Assembly (NCBI GenBank): GCA_016201045.1
Contig: JACQDM010000007.1
Location: forward strand, 372,001 to 436,000
Length of the DNA stretch: 64,000 bases
Origin: Afipia sp.
GTDB lineage: Bacteria; Pseudomonadota; Alphaproteobacteria; Rhizobiales; Xanthobacteraceae
Direction: 5' to 3'
Shown here in pieces: positions 8,539 to 15,311 of the stretch (position 1 is its first letter; every line of letters starts with the position of its first letter). The notes beneath the pieces were generated by a model. It was not told the origin of the DNA. It made no database searches and worked only from the letters and a program-made list of their open reading frames with translations. The position numbers were made by a program, and so were the translations under genes.

Positions 8539-9744
8539 CTAGCCCGCCTTGGCGATCCGCACGCTCTTGTCGGCAACCATTTTGTCGATGGCGGCATCGC
8601 TGTAACCAAGGTCGTGGAGCACAGCGCGCGAGTGTTCGCCGACACGCGGTGCAGGGCCGCCGATCTTGGCCTCGTTCACCTCAAAGATTGCAGCGGGCTT
8701 CGGCTGACGAACGCGACCGACGGTCGGCTGATCAAGTTCCTCGATCAACTCGCGCGCAACCACCTGCTCGTTGTCGACGATCTCGCCGCGGCGCAGGATC
8801 GGCGCGCATGGCACGTCGCACGCATCGAACCGCTCCAGCCATTCGGCTGTCGTGTGCTTACGGATGTAATCCTGCATCGTGTTGATGCGATCCGTCGCAT
8901 TGACGAAACGCGCGGTCGGCGTGGCGAAGCGTTCGTCTTTTATAAGTTCGGGGTCGCCGGTTGCCCGGCAGAAACCCTGCCACTCCGAATCCGAAATCGT
9001 CCCGCAGGTGAGGTAACCGTCCGATGTCTGGAATACGAGATCAGGCCGGTCTTTCGGATCGGCTGAGCCCTGCTCCTTGCCGATCACCGTATACTGCATC
9101 ATGCCTTCCGGCCAAAGATAGGAAATCATCGTGTCGAGCATCGCGACCTGAATGTAATCGCCCTTGCCGGTTCGCTCGCGCGCGTACAGCGCCGAGGACA
9201 CCGCCTGCGCCGTGAATACCGACGTTGTTTTGTCGCAGACGATGGTGCGGATCATCTGAGGCCGGTTCGTGACCGGCTGCGCCTGAATGTCGGCAAACCC
9301 GGAGAGCGCCTGCACGATGGGGTCATAGACTCGCTTCTTCATGTAAGGACCGGAATCTCCGACACCCGAAATCGACACATAGATCAGACGCGGATATTTC
9401 TCGCGCAGTTCTTTATGCCCAAGGCCGAGGCGCTCCATCGTGCCGGGACGGAAATTCTGCACCAGCACGTCCGCCTGCGCCGCAAGTTTTGCCAGCACCT
9501 CGCGTCCCGCCTCGCTTTTAATATCGATCGACAGCGAACGTTTGCCGCGATTGCACGACACGAACAGTGCTGAGAATTCTCCGGCCGCGTCGATCAGTGC
9601 GCGGCTGCGCCGCGTGCCATCTCCTCCGATGGGCTCGATCTTGAGAACGTCCGCGCCCTGGTCCGCCAAAAACATCGTGGCGTAGGGACCGGACACAACG
9701 GCCGTCAAATCCAGAACGCGAACACCGTTGAGCGGGCCTGACAT
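8539..9744 (-). CDS. CaiB/BaiF family CoA-transferase
   Basis: A 401-residue class III CoA-transferase, which moves CoA between organic acids. The N-terminus GVRVLDLTAVVSGPYATMFLADQGADVLKIEP is the family hallmark. NRGKRSLSIDIKSEAG and VLVQNFRPGTMERLGLGH follow, and QVAMLDTMISYLWPEG carries the Asp expected to form the acyl-anhydride intermediate. The ATG at 9744 begins MSGPLNGVRVLDL, the usual family start. Upstream in-frame codons look non-coding. The DsbA-fold isomerase gene ends 46 bases upstream on the same strand, so both probably share the promoter at 10518-10544. The acid handled is unknown. Confidence 0.9.
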   Translation of the reverse strand: MSGPLNGVRVLDLTAVVSGPYATMFLADQGADVLKIEPIGGDGTRRSRALIDAAGEFSALFVSCNRGKRSLSIDIKSEAGREVLAKLAAQADVLVQNFRPGTMERLGLGHKELREKYPRLIYVSISGVGDSGPYMKKRVYDPIVQALSGFADIQAQPVTNRPQMIRTIVCDKTTSVFTAQAVSSALYARERTGKGDYIQVAMLDTMISYLWPEGMMQYTVIGKEQGSADPKDRPDLVFQTSDGYLTCGTISDSEWQGFCRATGDPELIKDERFATPTARFVNATDRINTMQDYIRKHTTAEWLERFDACDVPCAPILRRGEIVDNEQVVARELIEELDQPTVGRVRQPKPAAIFEVNEAKIGGPAPRVGEHSRAVLHDLGYSDAAIDKMVADKSVRIAKAG

Positions 9745-9790
9745 GACGTCTCTCCTCGAACCGTTTGGGCTGATTATCTTCCGGAAGCGT

Positions 9791-10429
9791 TCACGCCGAC
9801 TTGGCTTTTGCCGCGCCGAGCTGCTCGATGATCGAGTCCTCGACATCGCGCACCTGATCCTTGCCGAAGAACATTTCCTTTCCGACGAAAAACGTCGGCG
9901 AACCGAATGCGCCGCGATTGACGGCGTCGGTCGTATCGTCGATCAGTTTCTTTTTCACGTCGTCTTGCTGCGCGCGGGCGAATAGCTTGTCGACATCGAT
10001 GCCGGACGATTTGAACGCCGCCTTGAATGTCTCGACATCGTCCATCTTCTTCGGATCTTCCCACATGTGGTGGTAGGCCGCGCGGAAATACGGCTCGAAC
10101 ATCCCTTCCATTTTTGCCGCCACCGCGCCGCGCATAAGCATCAGCGTGTTGACCGGGAAGAACGGATTGACTTTGAATTTTGTGATGTTGTGCTTCTTGA
10201 TGAAGCGCTGCGTTTCAAGCTGGTTGTATTCCGGCTTGTTCTTGATGCCGCGCAAGGAATCGAACGGCGACATGTTGCCGGTCGCCTTGTAGATGCCGCC
10301 GAGCAGAACCGGCACATAGTCGAACTTCACGCCGGTTCGCTTTTCGATGCCCGGGATTGCGACTTCCGCCAGATAGGCGTTCGGGCTGCCGAAATCGAAC
10401 TGGAACTCAACTTTCAGGGGACTTGCCAC
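9791..10429 (-). CDS. 2-hydroxychromene-2-carboxylate isomerase / kappa-GST-like DsbA-family protein
   Basis: A 212-residue thioredoxin-fold protein with an inserted helical domain. The start FQFDFGSPNAYLAE contains the conserved Ser of 2-HCCA isomerases, where kappa GSTs bind glutathione. The C-terminus GAFGSPTFFVGKEMFFGKDQVRDVE has the cis-Pro loop and the F-G-x-D-R-like end typical of DsbA oxidoreductase-family isomerases. Such enzymes use glutathione to isomerise aromatic ring-cleavage intermediates, but many members have unknown substrates. It is probably in an operon with the downstream CoA-transferase. The promoter upstream holds the shared palindrome. Confidence 0.85.
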   Translation of the reverse strand: MASPLKVEFQFDFGSPNAYLAEVAIPGIEKRTGVKFDYVPVLLGGIYKATGNMSPFDSLRGIKNKPEYNQLETQRFIKKHNITKFKVNPFFPVNTLMLMRGAVAAKMEGMFEPYFRAAYHHMWEDPKKMDDVETFKAAFKSSGIDVDKLFARAQQDDVKKKLIDDTTDAVNRGAFGSPTFFVGKEMFFGKDQVRDVEDSIIEQLGAAKAKSA

Positions 10430-10517
10430 CGGACATCTCCTCGCGAATTTGATGATTGGCCTGACTGGACGGGCTTCTGTATTTTGGGCCGCTGGCGCTT
10501 GTTTTGCACCTGTTAGT

Positions 10518-10544
10518 GCTATAGTTCTAAAATTGAACTGTCAA
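10518..10544 (-). promoter_or_regulatory. promoter with 17-bp operator-like palindrome
   Basis: On the minus strand, TTGACA (10544-10539) abuts the inverted repeat AGTTC-7 bases-GAACT (10523-10539). TATAGC follows at 10523-10518 as a possible -10 box, with a short spacer. It lies about 94 bases before the isomerase ATG and 133 bases before the divergent HxlR gene, so one site could serve both. It matches the sites at 4456-4472 and 14262-14278. Confidence 0.7.
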
Positions 10545-10671
10545 TCGATGCCGCTCTCTGATACCGTCATTTCCAGCCCAAAAGCCGATACCTGTGGCTT
10601 CCCCATGCGTCGGTACCTATTTAGAATGCAATATCGGCGGGAGTCGCCGCCGCTTCGACCCGGAGATCGGT

Positions 10672-11184
10672 ATGAGATGGGATGCCCTTGAGGAAGAGCC
10701 CTGCTCGATGGCGCGCACCATCGCGGTGATCGGCGACCGCTGGAGCCTGCTCATCTTGCGCGAGTGCTTTCTGCGCACCCGCCGCTTCGAGGGTTTTCAG
10801 TCCGCGCTCGGCATCACGCGGCATTTGCTTGCCGAACGTCTGAAGAAACTCGTCCGTCTCGGCGTGCTGCGGCGCATCCCCTATCAGGAGTCGCCGAAGC
10901 GTTTTGAATACATCCTTACGCAAAAGGGTCTCGATCTGTACCCGGTCATGATGGCGATCGTTCATTGGGGCGATACACACATGGTCGACGAACGCGGCCG
11001 GCCGCTGCTCCACGAGCATCAGACCTGCGGCAAGAATTTCAATCCGGTGATGATCTGTTCGGAATGCGGCGAGCCGCTCCACGCCAAGCATGTGCATGTC
11101 CATCCAGGACCTGGCGCGCGTCCGGCCGGCGAAGTCAAAGCCAAGCCTGCCAGATCGTCGAAAGGCCGCAGCCGCGCTGCGTGA
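10672..11184 (+). CDS. HxlR-family transcriptional regulator
   Basis: A 170-residue winged-helix regulator. EEEPCSMARTIAVIGDRWSLLILRECFLRTRRFEGFQSALGITRHLLAERLKKLVRLGVLRRIPYQ is the complete HxlR DNA-binding domain, with the conserved Cys near the start that serves as a redox sensor in some members. The C-terminal extension contains CGKNF.PV.ICSECGEPL.AKHVHVH, which looks like a metal-binding or redox-reactive cysteine/histidine cluster and is seen in a subgroup of the family. The ATG at 10672 is chosen for its SD-like GGAGATCGG. It is divergent from the isomerase/CoA-transferase pair. It is the best local candidate for the factor that binds the three 17-bp palindromes, though this is inference. 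Confidence 0.88.
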   Translation: MRWDALEEEPCSMARTIAVIGDRWSLLILRECFLRTRRFEGFQSALGITRHLLAERLKKLVRLGVLRRIPYQESPKRFEYILTQKGLDLYPVMMAIVHWGDTHMVDERGRPLLHEHQTCGKNFNPVMICSECGEPLHAKHVHVHPGPGARPAGEVKAKPARSSKGRSRAA

Positions 11185-11221
11185 TTTCGTAAAACTCGAT
11201 TGGCTATCCGCCGCCATCGCC

Positions 11222-12853
11222 TTACGCGCTTTTTCGCGACGCATAATGGCCGGCGAACCGGCGCCGTAATTCCATCTTCTGAACCTTTCCGGTCGCGCCA
11301 TACGTCAGCGCCTCCACGAAAACGATATCGTCGGGCATCCACCATTTTGCGATCTTGCCGTTGAGAAAAGTGAATATGTCTTTCGCTGTCGCCGGCTTCG
11401 ATGCCGATGGCACCACGACGAGCAGCGGCCGTTCCTCCCATTGCGGATGCGGAATGCCGATGACCGACGCTTCCGCAACGCCGGGACAGCCCGCTGCAAG
11501 ATTTTCTACGTCAATTGAGCTAATCCATTCGCCGCCGGACTTGATGACGTCCTTCGCACGATCGGTAAGCTGAACGTAGTTGTCGTCGTCGATGACAGCG
11601 AGATCGCCGGTGTTGAACCAGCCGTCTTCGAGCAGCGGTTTTTCCTCGCGGTAATAGCCGCTGAGAATCCACGGGCCCTTCACCATCAGCCGCCCGCTTG
11701 TTTTTCCATCGCGCGGCATCTCCGCGCCGTTCTCATCCGCCACTTTGATATCGACGCCGTAGATCGGCTGGCCCTGCATCGTCTTGCGCGCGAGTTGCGC
11801 CTGCGGCGATTGCCGCGTCACCTTGCGCGACGGCTGCGGCGACGTTCCGCACGGACTGGTCTCCGTCATGCCCCATACGTGATTGACGGACACGCCGAGG
11901 CGCTCAAAGCCCTCCATCATGCTGGGCGCAGGAGCTGAGCCCGCAACCACGATTCGCTTCAGCGCTCCCGCGCCGCGATTTTGCTGCTGCAATTCCTGAA
12001 GCAACTTGGTGTAGAGCGTCGGTACACCTGCGGTGACGGTGACGCCCTCGTTGAAAATCAGTTCGGCTATACTTACGGCGTCAAGCATGGGTCCCGGCAG
12101 CACCAGCTTCGCCCCGACCATCGGCGCCGCATGCGTGAAGCCCCACGCGCCATTAGCGTGGAACATCGGCGTCATCGGCAGGATCGTGTCGTTTGCCGTA
12201 AAGCCCATCGAATACGCGCCGCTGATCGACAGGCAATGCAGCACGTCCGATCGATGTGAATACAGCACGCCCTTCGGGTTGCCCGTCGTGCCGGAGGTGT
12301 AGAACAGCGAGGACGCGGATAATTCGTCGAACACCGGCCATCGGAAATCCGGATCGCCGGATTGCAAAAAATCCTCGTAGCACTGGAGATTCTTCAACGG
12401 GCTCGCCTTCGGCATCGACGAGCGATCCGCCATCAGCACAAACATCTCCACCGTCGCTAGGTCCGGCGCGAGTTTCTCCACCAGCGGCAGAAACGTGGTC
12501 TCAAGGAACAGTACGCGATCTTCGGCGTGATTGGCGATGTAGCCGATCTGCGCCGGGATCAGCCGCGGATTGATCGCGTGCCACACGGCGCCGAGGCCCG
12601 TGACGCCGTGCTCGATCTCGAAATGGCGATAGTTATTCCAGGCGAGAGTGGCGACGCGATTGCCCTGCTCGATACCGTATTGCGCGAGTGCGCTGGCGAG
12701 TTGGCGCGTCCGCCGCGCGGCGTCGCCGTAGGTATAGCGATGAATCGGTCCTTCGACAGTTCGCGAAACAATCTCGGTCCTTGCATGAAATCGTTCGGCG
12801 AATTGCAGCAGCGACGACAGCAGCAACGGCTGATTTTGCATCAGACCCTTCAC
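11222..12853 (-). CDS. medium/long-chain acyl-CoA ligase (AMP-binding)
   Basis: A 543-residue ANL-superfamily ligase. It has FYTSGTTGNPKGVLYSH (phosphate-binding loop), HVWGMTETSPCGTS (A5), FNTGDLAVIDDDNYVQLTDRAKDVIKSGGEWISSIDVE (A7-A8) and TYGATGKVQKMELRRRF with the C-terminal catalytic Lys. The motif variants, such as HRSDVLHCLS and KSGGEWISS, resemble the AlkK/DmdB branch (medium-chain or methylmercaptopropionate CoA ligases). The exact acid is not predictable. A second in-frame ATG four codons later would also do as start. No copy of the 17-bp palindrome lies before this gene, unlike the other ligase. A terminator separates it from the upstream binding-protein gene. Confidence 0.9.
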   Translation of the reverse strand: MKGLMQNQPLLLSSLLQFAERFHARTEIVSRTVEGPIHRYTYGDAARRTRQLASALAQYGIEQGNRVATLAWNNYRHFEIEHGVTGLGAVWHAINPRLIPAQIGYIANHAEDRVLFLETTFLPLVEKLAPDLATVEMFVLMADRSSMPKASPLKNLQCYEDFLQSGDPDFRWPVFDELSASSLFYTSGTTGNPKGVLYSHRSDVLHCLSISGAYSMGFTANDTILPMTPMFHANGAWGFTHAAPMVGAKLVLPGPMLDAVSIAELIFNEGVTVTAGVPTLYTKLLQELQQQNRGAGALKRIVVAGSAPAPSMMEGFERLGVSVNHVWGMTETSPCGTSPQPSRKVTRQSPQAQLARKTMQGQPIYGVDIKVADENGAEMPRDGKTSGRLMVKGPWILSGYYREEKPLLEDGWFNTGDLAVIDDDNYVQLTDRAKDVIKSGGEWISSIDVENLAAGCPGVAEASVIGIPHPQWEERPLLVVVPSASKPATAKDIFTFLNGKIAKWWMPDDIVFVEALTYGATGKVQKMELRRRFAGHYASRKSA

Positions 12854-12891
12854 GGCATCCCTCCGGAAACTTGTGACGTCAGATAATGGAT

Positions 12892-12931
12892 AAAAAGCGG
12901 CCGGCGCCCTCGTCGAACGCCGGCTTTTTTT
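12892..12931 (-). terminator. intrinsic terminator of the ABC binding-protein gene
   Basis: A GC-rich hairpin (GCCGGCG / CGCCGGC with a 13-base loop) is flanked by A5 on the left and T7 on the right, so it could work in both directions. It lies 23 bases past the stop of the minus-strand binding-protein gene and before the ligase gene. Confidence 0.8.
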
Positions 12932-12954
12932 GGTCCCAGCTCAAAATCAATCCG

Positions 12955-14154
12955 CTATTCCGACTTCGCGTCGAGCACATCGCTGAACTGATCCCAGTTC
13001 TTGCCGGTCCACCGTTGCAACCGCATCTGGGTGAAGTCCTGATTGACCGTTTCGCTGGTGTTGACGACGATGCCGGGCAGCGCGGTTGGCAGGACCAAAC
13101 CCTTGATGCTTTTCGCTTGCTTGAGAATGTTCTCGCGCGACAAATCGTTACCGCATTGCTTGATGATCTGCTCGAGGATCATGCCCTGCGTGTAGCCAAA
13201 GATGTAGTTGGTGTCGGAGATGTCGATCCCTGGCATGTATTTGTCCACGAAGGCGCGGAAACCCTTCATGCCCGGGTCGTTATCCCATTTGGAATCGGTC
13301 GGATCCTTCGTCACGGTGCCGGCAACGACGCCGATCGATTTTTCGAGACCCGCAGGTTTCAGAGTGCCGCCGACCGAGCTTGACGGATAGTTCAAGATGA
13401 TAAGCGGCTTCCAGCCGATTTCATCCGCCTTGCGGATCGCCTGCGCCGCGAACTTCGGCGTACCTGCGATCAGCAACGCATCGGCACCTGACGCCTTCAG
13501 ATTGACGATCTGCGAATCGACGGTGGGATCGGCGATCTCGTAGGCCGCAACCGCAACGCGCTTGTCGAAGTCGGCACCCATGTTGGCTTTGAAGGCATTG
13601 ACGTAGTCTTTGCCGAGATCGTCGTTCTGATAGAGGATCGCGTATTTCTTTCCGGGCAATGTCTTGTTGAGGTACTTCGAATAGATTTTGCCCTCGGTGT
13701 CGAAGCTGACGAGGCTTGTTGTCGTTAGAGGATAGTCGGCGGTGTTCGTGAATTTGTTCGAGCCACTGACGATCCCGATGGCGGGAACGCCCTTGCCGAT
13801 CAGATATTTCGCGACTGCTGTATTACCCGGCGTGCCGAGCTGGCCGAACATGAAGGCGACCTCGTCGCTCTCCACCAGTTTGCGCACGTGCTCGACGGCC
13901 TTCGGCGGCGCGTAAGCATCATCATAGGCAATGTAGTTGATCTTGCGTCCGTTGATGCCGCCGCGATCGTTGACCGACTGCACATAGGCGAGCACACCCC
14001 TGCCGACGAGACCGATCACCGACGCAGGTCCGCTGAACGGAAACACGCCGCCGACTTTAATTTCGGTCGCAGTCACGCCCGGCGCGTTTTCCGCTATTGC
14101 AGGCGTGGCCATGAGCATCGCCAACGGCAACACGAATTTCAGATTCCTGAACAT
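12955..14154 (-). CDS. branched-chain amino-acid-type ABC transporter substrate-binding protein
   Basis: A 399-residue periplasmic binding protein of the Peripla_BP_6 (LivJ/K) family. The signal peptide is MFRNLKFVLPLAMLMATPAIA, cleaved before EN. The mature start VTATEIKVGGVFPFSGPASVIGLVGRGVLAYVQSVNDRGGINGRKI is the classic family opening, and YDDAYAPPKAVEHVRKLVESDEVAFMFGQLGTPGNTAVAKY forms the ligand-binding region. Members bind amino acids, amides or aromatic/fatty acids. No permease or ATPase genes are beside it, so it is an orphan component. Its promoter carries the same palindrome as the acyl-CoA synthetase and isomerase genes. This points to uptake of the acid that those enzymes process. 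Confidence 0.92.
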   Translation of the reverse strand: MFRNLKFVLPLAMLMATPAIAENAPGVTATEIKVGGVFPFSGPASVIGLVGRGVLAYVQSVNDRGGINGRKINYIAYDDAYAPPKAVEHVRKLVESDEVAFMFGQLGTPGNTAVAKYLIGKGVPAIGIVSGSNKFTNTADYPLTTTSLVSFDTEGKIYSKYLNKTLPGKKYAILYQNDDLGKDYVNAFKANMGADFDKRVAVAAYEIADPTVDSQIVNLKASGADALLIAGTPKFAAQAIRKADEIGWKPLIILNYPSSSVGGTLKPAGLEKSIGVVAGTVTKDPTDSKWDNDPGMKGFRAFVDKYMPGIDISDTNYIFGYTQGMILEQIIKQCGNDLSRENILKQAKSIKGLVLPTALPGIVVNTSETVNQDFTQMRLQRWTGKNWDQFSDVLDAKSE

Positions 14155-14255
14155 GCCTTCCTCCCTGAAACGATCCGTCCTTCGGCGTCAGTGCCGGGGC
14201 TGGGATCGTGCGCAGATTTGCTTGCGGCCGATTGTCCGACCGTCGTTGAAGCGAA

Positions 14256-14284
14256 CGTTACAGTTCTTTTTTAGAACTAGTCAA
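14256..14284 (-). promoter_or_regulatory. promoter with 17-bp operator in the spacer
   Basis: On the minus strand, TTGACT (14284-14279) is followed directly by the perfect inverted repeat AGTTCT-5 bases-AGAACT (14262-14278), then a weak -10 region (TGTAAC, 14262-14257, or GTAACG). It lies about 105 bases before the binding-protein ATG. It has the same layout as at 4450-4478. Confidence 0.75.
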
Positions 14285-14432
14285 GCGATGACGACGCCGC
14301 ACAGAAGGAATTCGAAGCGTTCTATTTGTGGTAGCAAAATAAGCAAAAAATGATCAACATTTGCCGCCCATAATTCCATGGGCAGGGCGCGACCCTTTGA
14401 AGTTCCAATATAAAACTGCGATTTGAAGGAAA

Positions 14433-15311
14433 CTATCCGGCCGGAATGACGTCGACCTCGACGGTCAGCTTCTGCTTGGGCGAGCCGACGATGACACCAT
14501 CCACCGGCGAGACATCCGTGTAGTCACGGCCGATCGCCAGAGTGACGTGGTCGGCCCCGACCATCAGATCGTTGGTCGGATCGAAGCCGATCCAACCGGC
14601 ATCCGCCCCGCACCAAACTGACACCCAAGCATGCGTCGCGTCCGCTCCCTGCAGCCGCCTCTGTCCTGGCGGCGGAATTGTCCGCAGATATCCGCTGACA
14701 TAGGCCGCGGGAAGTCCAAGACCGCGCAATCCAGCGATCATGATGTGCGCGAAATCCTGACACACGCCGCGCCGCTTCTGAAAAACATCGGCGAGCGGCG
14801 TGGATATTTCAGTGGCTTTTGTGTCGTAGGCAAAATCGGTTTTGATCCGACGCATCAGATCAGCTGCACATTCGAGAATGCCTCGGCCCTTTGTAAAACT
14901 CGCGCGCGCAAAATCGGTGACCGGCAATACGATCGGCACCAATGGGCTCGCAAACATGTAGCCGACCGGCGACGCAGCTTCGAGGCTGTCGGCGGCGAAC
15001 GCGGATTCGCGCGCGCTTTCCCAATCCGAAGTAGCCAAATCGCGCGCCGCCGCGACACGCGTGACATCGACGCGGGACTTCGCGTCGATCTTCAGCAGCC
15101 GATGCGCAGCATCGATGACGATGTTTTCCGTGCGGATACCGAAAAAATCGGTCCGCTCGCCACGCTCGCGTGGTTGGGGCACTATCTCGACGGAGTGAGA
15201 CAACAATGTCTGGCCGTTTCCGCTCATCGGTTCGAGCCGGATCGAACACCGCGCAAGACTCACCGGGCTTTCGTAAGCATACGTCGTAACGTGGCGTATG
15301 TCGTAGATCAC
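14433..15311 (-). CDS. transglutaminase-like cysteine protein
   Basis: A 292-residue protein with an N-terminal beta-sandwich (Transglut_N type; IRHVTTYAYESPVSLARCSIRLEP) and a transglutaminase core. The Cys-His-Asp triad is visible: C184 in RRGVCQDFAHIMIAGLRGLGLPAAYVSGYL, H227 in ADATHAWVSVW and D244 in WIGFDPTND. Bacterial members are thought to be peptidases or amidating enzymes rather than protein cross-linkers. It overlaps the upstream ATP-grasp/alpha-E gene by four bases (start ATG inside the stop), so it is the last gene of a four-gene operon. The consistent operon suggests it trims or transfers the peptide-like product made by the ATP-grasp partner. Confidence 0.88.
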   Translation of the reverse strand: MIYDIRHVTTYAYESPVSLARCSIRLEPMSGNGQTLLSHSVEIVPQPRERGERTDFFGIRTENIVIDAAHRLLKIDAKSRVDVTRVAAARDLATSDWESARESAFAADSLEAASPVGYMFASPLVPIVLPVTDFARASFTKGRGILECAADLMRRIKTDFAYDTKATEISTPLADVFQKRRGVCQDFAHIMIAGLRGLGLPAAYVSGYLRTIPPPGQRRLQGADATHAWVSVWCGADAGWIGFDPTNDLMVGADHVTLAIGRDYTDVSPVDGVIVGSPKQKLTVEVDVIPAG

